DNA of 35,395 nt, from assembly GCA_021849505.1 (NCBI GenBank), contig JAJZSW010000021.1:1-35395 (forward strand), read 5' to 3'. The notes beneath the pieces are model-generated. The model saw only the letters and a list, made by a program, of their open reading frames with translations. It was not told the DNA's origin and did not search any database. The translations under genes were made by a program, and so were the position numbers. Position 1 is the first letter of the stretch. Every line of letters starts with the position of its first letter. The stretch is from Pseudomonadota bacterium. GTDB lineage: Bacteria > Pseudomonadota > Gammaproteobacteria > Burkholderiales > Rhodocyclaceae. This document shows, in pieces, positions 17,668-26,383 of this stretch.

Positions 17668-20496
17668 TTATTTGAGGGTGCCCAGCGCGGTTGCGACGAT
17701 TTTCTTCTGCTGTTCGGCATGCACGGCGGCGCTGCCGACCGCCGGCGACGCCGAGGCGGGCCGCGAGGCGACATGCAGGCTCTGGCCCTTCCTGACCAGC
17801 TCGACAAGCCGATGATGCTTGGCATACCAGGCGCCCTGGTTTTCCGGCTCTTCCTGACACCAGACCAGCTCTTTCATGTGCGGGAACTTCTTGAGTTCTT
17901 CGGCCAGGCGGCGATCGTCCATCGGATACAGCTGTGGCGTGCGCAGGATCGCGATGTGGTCGAGCTGCTGTTCCCGCCGCGCGTTGCGCAGGTCGTAATA
18001 GACCTTGCCCGCGCAGAGCAGGACGCGCGTCACTTTCTTCGGGTCGAGCGGATCGGTCTCGCCGAAGACGGTCTGGAAGGTCCCTTCGGTCAGGTCCTCC
18101 AGGCTGGAGGCGGCATCCTTGCTGCGCAGCAGGGATTTCGGGGTAAACACCACCAGTGGTTTTCTTTGCTTGCGCAGCATCTGGCGACGCAGCAGATGGA
18201 ACATCTGGGCCGCCGAGGTCGGCATGCACACTTCCCAGTTGAAATCGGCCGACAGTTGCATGTAGCGCTCGATGCGCGCCGAGGAGTGTTCCGGCCCCTG
18301 CCCTTCGTAGCCGTGCGGCAACAGCAGCACCAGGCCGCAGGAGCGGCCCCATTTCGCCTCGCCGGACGCGAGGAACTGGTCGATCACCACTTGCGCGCCG
18401 TTGGCGAAATCGCCGAACTGCGCTTCCCAGATCACCAGTTCGTTGGGCGTGGCAGTGGCGTAACCGTAGTCGAAACCAAGCACCGCTTCTTCGGAGAGGA
18501 CCGAGTCCCAGCACTGGAAACGCGGCTGACCGGGAAACAGGTTGGCGAGCGGCTGATAGACGCCCTCGTCCCACTTCGTACGCTGCTGGTCGTGCCACGC
18601 GGCATGGCGATGGAAGAAGGTGCCGCGGTTGGCATCCTCGCCGGAAATGCGGATGCCGTAGCCCGCCGCCAGCAAGGTAGCGTAGGCCAGGTTTTCGGCC
18701 ATGCCCCAATCCACCGGCAGCTTGCCCTCGATCATCAGGCGCCGGTCGTCGATGACCTTCTGCACGCGGGGATGCAGGGTGAAACCGGACGGAATATCGG
18801 TCAGATGGCGGCCGAGGCGCTGCAACTCGGCGAGCGGCACCCGGGTATCGCAGGTCTCGGTGTAGCGCGCGCCGACATACGGACTCCAGTCCACGGCAGC
18901 GGCGCTCTTGAAATTGGTAATGACCGGATCGGCGAGGTGTTTGCCCTGATCCATGGCGGCGCGGTAATCCCGGATCATCTGCTCGTCATCGCCGGCAGCG
19001 ATGACGCCCTGGCCGATGAGCTTCTCGGCATAGAGCTTGCGTGTCCCCGGATGCGCGGCAACCTTCTTGTACATCAGCGGCTGGGTGACCATCGGCTCGT
19101 CGGCCTCGTTGTGGCCGAGTTTGCGGAAGCAGACGATGTCGACGACGACATCCTTCCGGAATTCCTGGCGGAACTCAAGCGCCAGCTGGGTGACGAAGGC
19201 GACCGCTTCCGGGTCGTCGCCGTTCACATGGAAGATCGGCGCCTCGACCATCTTGAAGATGTCGGTGCAATAGATCGAGGAACGCAGGTCGCGCGGATCG
19301 GAGGTGGTGAAGCCGATCTGGTTGTTGACGACGATATGCACCGTGCCGCCCGTGCCGTAGCCGCGCGTTTGCGAAAAATTGAGCATTTCCTGATTGACGC
19401 CCTGCCCGGCCACGGCGGCGTCGCCGTGAATCAGCACCGGCAGCACCTCGTTCATTCCCGCTGCGCCGCGACGCACCTGGCGGGCATACACCGAGCCGGC
19501 GACCACGGGGTTGACGATTTCGAGGTGCGATGGATTGAAGGCCAGCGTCAGGTGCACCGGTCCGCCCGGCGTGGCGACGTCCGAGGAGTAGCCCATGTGG
19601 TATTTCACGTCGCCGGCGATCAGGTCGGATTTCTTCTTGCCCTCGAACTCGGCAAACAACATGCCCGGCTGCTTGCCCAGGGTATTCACCAGCACATTGA
19701 GGCGCCCGCGGTGGGCCATGCCGATGACGATTTCCTTGACGCCCAGCGTGCCCGCGGTCCTGATCAACTGGTCCATCGCCAGGATCATGGCTTCGCCGCC
19801 TTCGAGGGAGAAACGCTTCTGGCCGACATAGCGGGTGTGCAGGTAGCGCTCGAGCGTCTCGGCCGCGGTGATGGCGGTCAGAAAACGTTTCTTGTCCGCA
19901 TCGGGGTAGCGCGGCGTGGTGCGGACCGGCTCGAAACGGGCCTGGATCCAGCGCTTCTGCTGAACATCGGACAGGTACATGTATTCGGCGCCGATGTGAC
20001 CGCAATAGCGCAGGCGCAGGGCTTCGAGGATTTCGCGCAGCGTCGCTTCCTCGACCCCGATGTCGAACGAACCGGTCCGGAATGTCGACGACAGGTCGGC
20101 CTCGGTAAAACCATAGTAGGAAGGTTCGAGTTCTTCCACCTCGGGGCGCGGATGGCGCTTCAGCGGATCGAGCTGCGCCCAGCGGTTGCCCAGGAAGCGA
20201 TAGGCATTGATCAGCTGCAGGACTTTGGTCTGCTTTTCATTCGTGGCGTTGCTCTTTGATGCGGCACGCAGGCTGCCTTCCCTGGCGCGCTGGGCAAACG
20301 AATTGAGGACCGGGGCATGGGCGACGTCGGGACCGTTGTAGGCGCCGACGCCGGGCAGGTTGGCGAGTTTTTCGAAGTAGTCGCGCCAGGCCGGATCGAT
20401 GGCCGAGGGGTTGGCAAGAAACGCCTCGTAGAGCTCTTCGACATACGGTGCGTTCGAACCGAAAAGATACGAGTTCGACAACATTTGTTTCATCAT
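17668..20496 (-). CDS. sucA: 2-oxoglutarate dehydrogenase E1 component
   Basis: The product is 942 aa (E. coli 933). It decarboxylates 2-oxoglutarate with thiamine diphosphate and passes the succinyl group to lipoyl-E2. The N-terminal complex-binding segment is SYLFGSNAPYVEELYEAFL. Active-site histidines lie in MAHRGRLN (His262) and YHMG (His300). The thiamine-diphosphate/Mg motif runs from GDAAVAGQG (358-366) to NNQIG (391-395). An AGAGGTG site precedes the ATG at 20496. It heads sucA-sucB-lpdA and is separated from gltA upstream by a terminator hairpin, so it needs read-through or a promoter of its own in the 69-bp gap; none is obvious there. Confidence 0.97.
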   Translation of the reverse strand: MMKQMLSNSYLFGSNAPYVEELYEAFLANPSAIDPAWRDYFEKLANLPGVGAYNGPDVAHAPVLNSFAQRAREGSLRAASKSNATNEKQTKVLQLINAYRFLGNRWAQLDPLKRHPRPEVEELEPSYYGFTEADLSSTFRTGSFDIGVEEATLREILEALRLRYCGHIGAEYMYLSDVQQKRWIQARFEPVRTTPRYPDADKKRFLTAITAAETLERYLHTRYVGQKRFSLEGGEAMILAMDQLIRTAGTLGVKEIVIGMAHRGRLNVLVNTLGKQPGMLFAEFEGKKKSDLIAGDVKYHMGYSSDVATPGGPVHLTLAFNPSHLEIVNPVVAGSVYARQVRRGAAGMNEVLPVLIHGDAAVAGQGVNQEMLNFSQTRGYGTGGTVHIVVNNQIGFTTSDPRDLRSSIYCTDIFKMVEAPIFHVNGDDPEAVAFVTQLALEFRQEFRKDVVVDIVCFRKLGHNEADEPMVTQPLMYKKVAAHPGTRKLYAEKLIGQGVIAAGDDEQMIRDYRAAMDQGKHLADPVITNFKSAAAVDWSPYVGARYTETCDTRVPLAELQRLGRHLTDIPSGFTLHPRVQKVIDDRRLMIEGKLPVDWGMAENLAYATLLAAGYGIRISGEDANRGTFFHRHAAWHDQQRTKWDEGVYQPLANLFPGQPRFQCWDSVLSEEAVLGFDYGYATATPNELVIWEAQFGDFANGAQVVIDQFLASGEAKWGRSCGLVLLLPHGYEGQGPEHSSARIERYMQLSADFNWEVCMPTSAAQMFHLLRRQMLRKQRKPLVVFTPKSLLRSKDAASSLEDLTEGTFQTVFGETDPLDPKKVTRVLLCAGKVYYDLRNARREQQLDHIAILRTPQLYPMDDRRLAEELKKFPHMKELVWCQEEPENQGAWYAKHHRLVELVRKGQSLHVASRPASASPAVGSAAVHAEQQKKIVATALGTLK

Positions 20497-20525
20497 GCCA
20501 TCACCTCTGTTTATGGGTATAGATG

Positions 20526-20556
20526 AAAAAAAGGGGCCTCCTCCACGAAACCCCTT
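20526..20556 (-). terminator. Intrinsic terminator after gltA
   Basis: On the minus strand AAGGGG (20556-20551 reads AAGGGG) pairs with CCCCTT (20536-20531), with a 14-base loop, followed by a run of seven T (20532-20526). It starts 9 bases after the gltA stop. The stem is only six pairs, so termination may be partial and could set the ratio of sdh/gltA to sucAB transcript. Confidence 0.7.
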
Positions 20557-20565
20557 GCCGACGAA

Positions 20566-21855
20566 TCAACGCGCGCTCATGTCCGGCACGTTGCGCATGG
20601 GGGCGCCGGTGAACAGCTGGCGCGGACGGCCGATCTTCTGCTCGGGATCGCCGATCATTTCCGACCACTGGGCGATCCAGCCGATAGTGCGGGCCATCGC
20701 GAAGATGCCCGTGAACAGGTTGGTCGGGATGCCCAGCGCGCTCTGCACGATGCCGGAATAGAAGTCGACGTTCGGATAGAGCTTCTTCTCGACGAAGTAG
20801 TCGTCCTCGAGGGCGATGCGCTCGAGCTCGAGGGCCAGCTTGAACAGCGGGTCGTCGTGCAGGCCCAGCTCGTTCAGGACTTCGTGGCAGGTTTCGCGCA
20901 TCAGCTTGGCGCGCGGGTCGAAGTTCTTGTACACGCGGTGGCCGAAGCCCATCAGGCGGAAGGAGTCGTTCTTGTCCTTGGCGCGCTTGATGTACTCGGG
21001 GACGCGCGAGACGTCGCCGATTTCCTCGAGCATCTTCAGGCAGGCTTCGTTGGCGCCGCCGTGCGCCGGGCCCCACAGGCAGGCGATGCCGGCCGCGATG
21101 CAGGCATAGGGGTTGGCGCCGGACGAACTCGACAGACGCACTGTCGAGGTGGAGGCGTTCTGCTCGTGGTCGGCATGCAGGATGAGGATGCGGTCGAGCG
21201 CGCGGGACAGCACCGGATTCGGCTTGAACTCCTCGCAGGGCGTGCCGAACATCATGTACAGGAAATTCGTCGCGTAGTCGTAGTCGTTCTTCGGATACAT
21301 GAACGGCAGGCCGTTGTTGTAGCGATAGGCCATCGCCGTGATCGTCGGCATCTTGGCGATCAGGCGGATCGTCGCAACCAGACGGCTCGCCGGATCGTTG
21401 ATGTTGAGCGAATCGTGATAGAAGGCCGACAGGCCGCCAACGACGCCGACCAGCACCGCCATCGGGTGCGCATCGCGGCGAAAGCCGTTGTAGAAGCGCG
21501 TCAGCTGGTCATGCACCATGGTGTGGCGCTGCACCTTGCCGACCCAGTCATCGTACTGGGCCTGGTTCGGCAGCTCGCCGTCCTTGAGCAGGTAACAGAC
21601 TTCCATGAAGTTGCACTTCTCGGCGAGCTGTTCGATCGGGTAGCCGCGGTACAGCAACTCGCCCTTGTCGCCGTCGATGTAGGTGATCGAGGACTTGCAG
21701 GCCGCCGTGGACATGAAGCCCGGGTCGTAGGTGAAAGCGCCGGTCTGTGCATACAACTTGGAAATGTCGATCACGTCGGGACCGATGGTACCTGCATAGA
21801 CCGGAAATTCGGTGGTCTTGCCGTTGTAGGTCAGGGTTGCGGTGCGTTGCGTCAT
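20566..21855 (-). CDS. gltA: Citrate synthase, type II
   Basis: The product is 429 aa (E. coli 427). It condenses acetyl-CoA and oxaloacetate to citrate. The catalytic triad aligns with the E. coli enzyme: His265 in [11 protein letters not shown], His306 in [14 protein letters not shown] and Asp364 in NVDFYSG. The length and N-terminal domain ([18 protein letters not shown]) mark the hexameric, NADH-sensitive gram-negative type. The start is the ATG at 21855 with GGGAGA upstream; a longer open frame to 21948 overlaps sdhE and was rejected. It follows sdhE after 28 bp and ends the sdh operon at an intrinsic terminator. Confidence 0.97.
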   Translation of the reverse strand: MTQRTATLTYNGKTTEFPVYAGTIGPDVIDISKLYAQTGAFTYDPGFMSTAACKSSITYIDGDKGELLYRGYPIEQLAEKCNFMEVCYLLKDGELPNQAQYDDWVGKVQRHTMVHDQLTRFYNGFRRDAHPMAVLVGVVGGLSAFYHDSLNINDPASRLVATIRLIAKMPTITAMAYRYNNGLPFMYPKNDYDYATNFLYMMFGTPCEEFKPNPVLSRALDRILILHADHEQNASTSTVRLSSSSGANPYACIAAGIACLWGPAHGGANEACLKMLEEIGDVSRVPEYIKRAKDKNDSFRLMGFGHRVYKNFDPRAKLMRETCHEVLNELGLHDDPLFKLALELERIALEDDYFVEKKLYPNVDFYSGIVQSALGIPTNLFTGIFAMARTIGWIAQWSEMIGDPEQKIGRPRQLFTGAPMRNVPDMSAR

Positions 21856-21883
21856 TACAGTCTCCCGTAGAGATATTCGAAAA

Positions 21884-22153
21884 TCAGTTGCCGGCCGGCT
21901 GCCGCAGCAGAGCGACCATGTCCTGCACGGTCGGATCGTCGCTGGCACAACGGCCGCTCAGCAGGTCCCACAAATCGTGGTCTTCCAGTGCCAGCAGGCG
22001 TTCGAGCTGCGCGGCCTGCCTCTCCCCCAGGATGTCCGGTTGCCGCTGCCAGAAGCGCTGCAGTACCAGATCGAGTTCGAGCAGCGCCCGCCGGCTATGC
22101 CAGCGCAACTTTTCCGTGCGGACGCGTCCTGTTTCAGTCATCGGTTCGTTCAT
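21884..22153 (-). CDS. sdhE: FAD assembly factor SdhE (YgfY/CptB family)
   Basis: The product is 89 aa, an all-helical protein of the SdhE/SDHAF2 family that promotes covalent flavinylation of SdhA. The conserved N-terminal block [19 protein letters not shown] is present, and so is the C-terminal DLWDLLSG. The RGxxE motif reads R22-Ala23-L-L-E26: Ala stands where Gly is usual. The gene sits 3 bp after sdhB and before gltA, the standard betaproteobacterial place. No clear ribosome site was seen, so translation probably depends on coupling to sdhB. Confidence 0.88.
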   Translation of the reverse strand: MNEPMTETGRVRTEKLRWHSRRALLELDLVLQRFWQRQPDILGERQAAQLERLLALEDHDLWDLLSGRCASDDPTVQDMVALLRQPAGN

Positions 22154-22156
22154 GCA

Positions 22157-22873
22157 TCAGATGGCACGTTTGACCATCATGTCCTTGATCTTGCCGATCG
22201 CCTTGGTGGGATTGAGCCCCTTCGGGCAGACATCGACGCAGTTCATGATGGTGTGGCAGCGGAACAGGCGGTACGGGTCTTCGAGGTTGTCGAGGCGCTC
22301 GTTGGTCGCCTGGTCGCGCGTGTCGGCGATGAAGCGGTAGGCCGCCAGCAGGCCGGCCGGGCCGACGAACTTGTCCGGGTTCCACCAGAACGACGGGCAG
22401 GAGGTCGAGCAGCAGGCGCACAGGATGCACTCGTAGAGGCCATTGAGTTCCTCGCGGTCCTCTGGCGACTGCAGGCGCTCGCGCTCCGGCGGCGGATCGT
22501 TGTTGATCAGGTAGGGCTTGATCGAGTGGTACTGCTTGAAGAACTGCGTCATATCCACGATCAGGTCGCGAATGACCGGCAGCCCGGGCAGCGGGCGCAA
22601 CACGATCGGCTTGCCGTCCGGGAAGCTGGCAAGGTCGGCCAGGCAGGCAAGTCCATTGCGGCCGTTGATGTTGAGCGCGTCGGAACCGCAGACGCCTTCG
22701 CGACAGGAGCGACGAAAGGCGATGGAGTCATCGACGGCCTTGAGCTTGACCATGGCATCGAGCAGCTTGCGGTCGGTCGCATCGACATCGACCGCGATGT
22801 CCTGCATGTAGGGCTTCTGATCCTGGTCCGGATCGTAGCGGTAGATCTTGAACTGAAGGGTACGTGTCGTCAT
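22157..22873 (-). CDS. sdhB: Succinate dehydrogenase iron-sulfur subunit
   Basis: The product is 238 aa (E. coli 238). It carries electrons from FAD in SdhA to the quinone site through three clusters. The [2Fe-2S] ligands are C57, C62, Asp65 and C77 in the CREGVCGSD-to-C77 block; Asp at the third place is also found in E. coli. The [4Fe-4S] motif is CILCACCSTSCP and the [3Fe-4S] motif is CHTIMNCVDVCPKG. The ATG at 22873 is preferred; an in-frame GTG at 22897 lies within sdhA. It starts 13 bp after the sdhA stop. Confidence 0.97.
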   Translation of the reverse strand: MTTRTLQFKIYRYDPDQDQKPYMQDIAVDVDATDRKLLDAMVKLKAVDDSIAFRRSCREGVCGSDALNINGRNGLACLADLASFPDGKPIVLRPLPGLPVIRDLIVDMTQFFKQYHSIKPYLINNDPPPERERLQSPEDREELNGLYECILCACCSTSCPSFWWNPDKFVGPAGLLAAYRFIADTRDQATNERLDNLEDPYRLFRCHTIMNCVDVCPKGLNPTKAIGKIKDMMVKRAI

Positions 22874-22886
22874 GATTGCCGCTCTT

Positions 22887-24680
22887 TCAATAGGCACGCT
22901 TCTTCAGCGCGATGGTTTCGACCGACATGGGCCGCAGGGTGACGGATTTGTAATCCAGGCGATTGCCATCCTTGTACCAGAGCGTGTGCTTGAGCCAGTT
23001 CGTGTCGTCGCGGCCGTTCGGATGCTCGGGCGTATCCGGCGCATCGTCGCGCACGTGGGCGCCGCGGCTTTCCTTGCGCGCTTCGGCCGAGACCATCGTC
23101 GCCACCGCCACCTCGATCAGGTTGTCGAGTTCGAGCGCCTCGATGCGCGCGGTGTTGAAGACCTTGGACTTGTCCTTGATCTCGGTGCGTTGCACGTCCT
23201 TTTGCACCGCCAGGATCTTCTGCACCCCATCCTTGAGCAGGTCGGCAAAGCGGAATACGCCGGCGTGCTTCTGCATCGTGCGCTGCATTTCGAGTCGCGT
23301 CTCATGAACATTGGCCCCGCCCTTCTGGGTGTCGAGACGGTTCAGGCGCGCCAGGGTGGCTGCGAAGGCGTCTTCCGGCAAAGGCTTGTGCGCCTTGGGT
23401 GAATTCTTCAACTGCTCGACCGCCGTTTCACCGGCCGACTTGCCGAACACCAGCAGGTCGAGCAGCGAGTTGGTGCCGAGGCGGTTGGCGCCATGCACCG
23501 AGGCGCAGGCGCACTCGCCGGCGGCATAGAAGCCCGGCACGATTTCGTTCTGCGAGCGCTTGCCGGGCACGACGACCTGGCCGAGATAGTTGGTCGGAAT
23601 GCCGCCCATCTGGTAGTGGCAGGTCGGCACGACCGGAATCGGCTCCTTGAGGGCATCGACGCCGGCAAACTGCAGGGCGATCTCGTGGATGCCGGGCAGC
23701 CGCTTCATGATCGTCTCGGGCGGCAGGTGCGTGATGTCGAGCAGGACGAAATCCCTGTTCGGCCCGCAGCCGCGGCCTTCGTTGATTTCGGTGACCATCG
23801 CGCGCGACACCACGTCGCGCGAAGCGAGGTCCTTGGCATTGGGTGCATAGCGCTCCATGAAGCGTTCGCCGGCGCTGTTGCGCAGGATGCCGCCCTCGCC
23901 GCGCACGCCCTCGGTGATCAGCACGCCCGCGCCGGCAACGCCGGTCGGGTGGAATTGCCAGAACTCCATGTCCTCGAGCGGGATGCCGGCGCGCGCCGCG
24001 ATGCCGACACCATCCCCGGTGTTGATGAATGCGTTGGTCGAGCTGTAATAGATGCGCCCCGCGCCGCCGGTCGCGAAAATGGTGGCTTTCGCATGGAAGG
24101 CATGGATCTCGCCGGTCTCCATTTCCATTGCGGTCACGCCGAGTACCTCGCCTTCGGCATCGCGGATCAGGTCGAGCGCCATCCACTCGACGAAGAACTG
24201 GGTGTTCACCTTGACGTTGCGCTGGTACATCGCGTGCAGCATCGCATGGCCGGTGCGGTCGGCCGCGGCGCAGGAACGGCGCACCGGCTTCTCGCCAAAG
24301 TTCGACATGTGGCCGCCAAACGGGCGCTGGTAGATGCGGCCGTTGTCGAGGCGGTCGAAAGGCATCCCGTAGTGCTCGAGCTCGATGACGCATTCGTTGG
24401 CCTTGCGGCACATGAACTCGATCGCGTCCTGGTCGCCGAGCCAGTCGGAACCCTTGACGGTGTCGTACATGTGCCAGTGCCAGTGATCCTCCTCGGAGTT
24501 GCCCAGCGAGGCGGCGACACCACCCTGCGCGGCGACGGTATGCGAGCGTGTCGGGAACACCTTGGTCAGCACGGCGGTCTTGAGGCCGGCCTCGGACAGC
24601 TGGATGGCGGCGCGCAGGCCGGCACCGCCGGCGCCGACGATGACCGCATCGAATTTGCGGACGGTAACTTTATGGCTCAT
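22887..24680 (-). CDS. sdhA: Succinate dehydrogenase flavoprotein subunit
   Basis: The product is 597 aa, the usual length. It oxidises succinate to fumarate. The FAD-binding motif is [13 protein letters not shown] and the covalent flavin attachment residue is His47 in [10 protein letters not shown]. Later conserved parts include [18 protein letters not shown] and the capping/active-site segment [18 protein letters not shown]. The C-terminus has the [12 protein letters not shown] block shared by SdhA and FrdA. Its partner membrane anchors (sdhC, sdhD) are those of the aerobic succinate:quinone type, which favours succinate dehydrogenase over fumarate reductase. It starts 7 bp after sdhD. Confidence 0.97.
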   Translation of the reverse strand: MSHKVTVRKFDAVIVGAGGAGLRAAIQLSEAGLKTAVLTKVFPTRSHTVAAQGGVAASLGNSEEDHWHWHMYDTVKGSDWLGDQDAIEFMCRKANECVIELEHYGMPFDRLDNGRIYQRPFGGHMSNFGEKPVRRSCAAADRTGHAMLHAMYQRNVKVNTQFFVEWMALDLIRDAEGEVLGVTAMEMETGEIHAFHAKATIFATGGAGRIYYSSTNAFINTGDGVGIAARAGIPLEDMEFWQFHPTGVAGAGVLITEGVRGEGGILRNSAGERFMERYAPNAKDLASRDVVSRAMVTEINEGRGCGPNRDFVLLDITHLPPETIMKRLPGIHEIALQFAGVDALKEPIPVVPTCHYQMGGIPTNYLGQVVVPGKRSQNEIVPGFYAAGECACASVHGANRLGTNSLLDLLVFGKSAGETAVEQLKNSPKAHKPLPEDAFAATLARLNRLDTQKGGANVHETRLEMQRTMQKHAGVFRFADLLKDGVQKILAVQKDVQRTEIKDKSKVFNTARIEALELDNLIEVAVATMVSAEARKESRGAHVRDDAPDTPEHPNGRDDTNWLKHTLWYKDGNRLDYKSVTLRPMSVETIALKKRAY

Positions 24681-24687
24681 GTTGCGC

Positions 24688-25035
24688 TCACAGCCTCCAG
24701 ATGATTTGTGCCGCCCAACCGGCGCAGCCGATCAGGGCCAGCAGGGTCAGGACGTGCAATGCGAGCTTGATGCCGGCAGGCTGGACGTAATCCATCCAGA
24801 TGTCGCGCACCCCGACCCAGGCATGCCAGCACAAGCTGACGATGAACACGAAAGTGGCGAAACGCATCAAGCCACCCGACATGAACTCGTGCCAGCTTGC
24901 GTAATTTGCTCCGGCGCCCTGCCGCAATGCGATCGCGACGACGAGGGTATAGATAACCATCACGACGCCTGTAACACGCTGGGCCAGCCAGTCGATCAAG
25001 CCATAATGGGCACCGACGATCTTGCGATTCACCAT
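24688..25035 (-). CDS. sdhD: Succinate dehydrogenase membrane anchor subunit SdhD
   Basis: The product is 115 aa with three transmembrane helices (about 17-37, 58-78 and 89-112). His71 in [11 protein letters not shown] is the likely haem b ligand and Tyr83 after Asp82 the quinone-site residue; both fall at the same numbers as in E. coli SdhD. It anchors SdhAB to the inner membrane with SdhC. The start overlaps the sdhC stop by 7 bases (ATGGTGA), a sign of translational coupling. Confidence 0.93.
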   Translation of the reverse strand: MVNRKIVGAHYGLIDWLAQRVTGVVMVIYTLVVAIALRQGAGANYASWHEFMSGGLMRFATFVFIVSLCWHAWVGVRDIWMDYVQPAGIKLALHVLTLLALIGCAGWAAQIIWRL

Positions 25036-25412
25036 AGCTTCGCCCCCAGAATCAGTGTCATGGGCAAGCTGACGGCCAGCACCATCTTGGCCGAGTTGCT
25101 CGCCTGTGCCTTATCGACGCCGACATGAATGTCGATCAGCAGGATGCGGATCCCCATGCAAAAGTGATGGAGGAACGCCCACAGGAGGCCGATCAACAAC
25201 AGTTTGGCCAGCGGGTGCGAAACGATCGCCTGCAGGCTTTCAAAGGATTCCCGAGAGCCGAGAGAAAGCTCAAGCAACCAGATCAGGAACGGAAGCATCA
25301 AAAATAGACCAAAGCCGCTAATGCGATGCAATATCGACGCAAAACCTGCGATGGGTAGCTTTATCTGAAATAAATTCAGATACTTGGGGCGTTTACGGAC
25401 AACTCTATCCAT
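25029..25412 (-). CDS. sdhC: Succinate dehydrogenase cytochrome b556 subunit SdhC
   Basis: The product is 127 aa with three transmembrane helices (about 33-50, 66-88 and 105-125). The N-terminus RPKYLNLFQIKLP and SILHRISG (Ser26, Arg30, quinone-site candidates) fit the betaproteobacterial SdhC form. His82 or His83 in FLHHFCMGIR is the second haem ligand. It is the first gene of the sdhCDAB-sdhE-gltA unit and starts 71 bp after the GntR gene. Confidence 0.93.
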   Translation of the reverse strand: MDRVVRKRPKYLNLFQIKLPIAGFASILHRISGFGLFLMLPFLIWLLELSLGSRESFESLQAIVSHPLAKLLLIGLLWAFLHHFCMGIRILLIDIHVGVDKAQASNSAKMVLAVSLPMTLILGAKLW

Positions 25413-25430
25413 GGCTTGACCTCAGATTAT

Positions 25431-25472
25431 TTGCTGCATGGCAATATTACTACTTGGATACAGATCTGGCAC
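25431..25472 (-). promoter_or_regulatory. Predicted sdh promoter with a dyad over the start site
   Basis: On the minus strand GTGCCA (25472-25467) and TAATAT (25449-25444) are spaced by 17 bp, each matching four of six consensus bases. The dyad TTGCTGCATGGCAA (25431-25444) with TTGC/GCAA arms is centred near the expected +1, where a bound CRP/FNR-type or other dimeric regulator would repress. The local sequence is AT-rich compared with its surroundings. Confidence 0.4.
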
Positions 25473-25483
25473 GCCGGAACCGC

Positions 25484-26224
25484 TTAACTCAACTCGTTCA
25501 AATAGCAGTGTGTTTCAGTCGAGTATAGGCCACGCCGCCATTCGACGGGACGATCACCGTAGGTGAAACTGGTGCGCTCGACCGACAGCAGCGGACTGCC
25601 TTCGGGGACATGCAACAGTTCGGCGCTGGTGCGATCCGCCGCAATCGCGCGCAAGCGCTCCTCGGCACGGATCATGCGGACGCCGAACTTCGCCTCGAAC
25701 AGGCTGTAGAGGGATACCTGCGACTCCTTGAGCACTTCCAGCGTGAGTCCGGCGAATATTTCGCCGGGCAGATAGATTTCGTCGACGACCACGGGCTTGT
25801 TCGAAAACTCGAGCAGGCGGCGCACGATGATGATCGGATCGCCCGCCTTGATGCCGAGCACGCGACCGGCCTCGGGCCCTGCCTTGGCGCGCCAGCACTC
25901 CAGCGGAACGCTCCTGGCCTGCTCGCTGCCACCGGCGATCGGCACGAGACGCAGAAAACGGTAGAAGGCGCGCGGATCGCTGTGACTGGCGACAAAAGTG
26001 CCCTTCCCCTGACGGCGCACCAGCAGGTTTTCCGCAGCCATTTCGTCGATGGCCTTGCGCACCGTGCCCTGGCTGACGTTGAAGCGGCTCGCGAGTTCTA
26101 TCTCGCTCGGAATCACCTCGCCCGGACCCCATTCGCGGTTCTCGAGCGCCTGCAGGATGAGACCCTTGATCTGGCGATAAAGGGGGCTGAACGTGGGAGA
26201 ATCAGCGGGTGTCTGCTGCATCAT
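25484..26224 (-). CDS. GntR-family transcriptional regulator (HutC/UTRA type)
   Basis: The product is 246 aa from the double ATG at 26224. A winged helix-turn-helix (about 14-79) contains PSEIELASRFNVSQGTVRKA and the wing RRQGKGTFVA. A UTRA ligand domain (about 90-240) ends in FTYGDRPVEWRRGLYSTE. It lies between the sdh operon and the divergent mdh gene, an arrangement I recall in other betaproteobacteria, so it probably adjusts TCA genes to a small carboxylate or sugar-like ligand; the effector is unknown. No good ribosome site marks any of the in-frame starts (26317, 26242, 26224); the shortest fits family length. Confidence 0.85.
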   Translation of the reverse strand: MMQQTPADSPTFSPLYRQIKGLILQALENREWGPGEVIPSEIELASRFNVSQGTVRKAIDEMAAENLLVRRQGKGTFVASHSDPRAFYRFLRLVPIAGGSEQARSVPLECWRAKAGPEAGRVLGIKAGDPIIIVRRLLEFSNKPVVVDEIYLPGEIFAGLTLEVLKESQVSLYSLFEAKFGVRMIRAEERLRAIAADRTSAELLHVPEGSPLLSVERTSFTYGDRPVEWRRGLYSTETHCYLNELS

Positions 26225-26260
26225 GGAAACGCATTGAACCATAAAAATATCGCGACGTCC

Positions 26261-26292
26261 ATACAATAACATATGTCTTATATATGTTGTAT
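26261..26292. promoter_or_regulatory. Inverted-repeat operator between the GntR gene and mdh
   Basis: Left arm ATACAATAACATAT (26261-26274) and right arm ATATGTTGTAT (26282-26292) are inverted copies except for two extra bases (TA) on the left. The element ends 8 bp before the mdh -35. On the minus strand it overlaps a GTGTCA ... TATAAG pair that could start the regulator's own transcript. It is a good candidate for GntR binding and autoregulation. Confidence 0.6.
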
Positions 26293-26300
26293 GATAGATA

Positions 26301-26330
26301 TTGACACAGCGCAGCAATGCATCCTATGAT
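26301..26330 (+). promoter_or_regulatory. Sigma-70 promoter of the mdh operon
   Basis: A perfect -35 TTGACA (26301-26306) is followed after 18 bp by TATGAT (26325-26330, five of six). The predicted leader is about 45 bases. It is the best sigma-70 match in the window. Confidence 0.72.
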
Positions 26331-26383
26331 TTTCAGGTTTCAACCGGTCCGTTCTTCCGCAACCAATCTCTAAGGAGTTCCCC

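Noticed and set aside
17578-20259. Open frame of about 890 codons opposite sucA and the start of sucB
   Set aside because: Antisense shadow of sucA; no start signals and no motifs.
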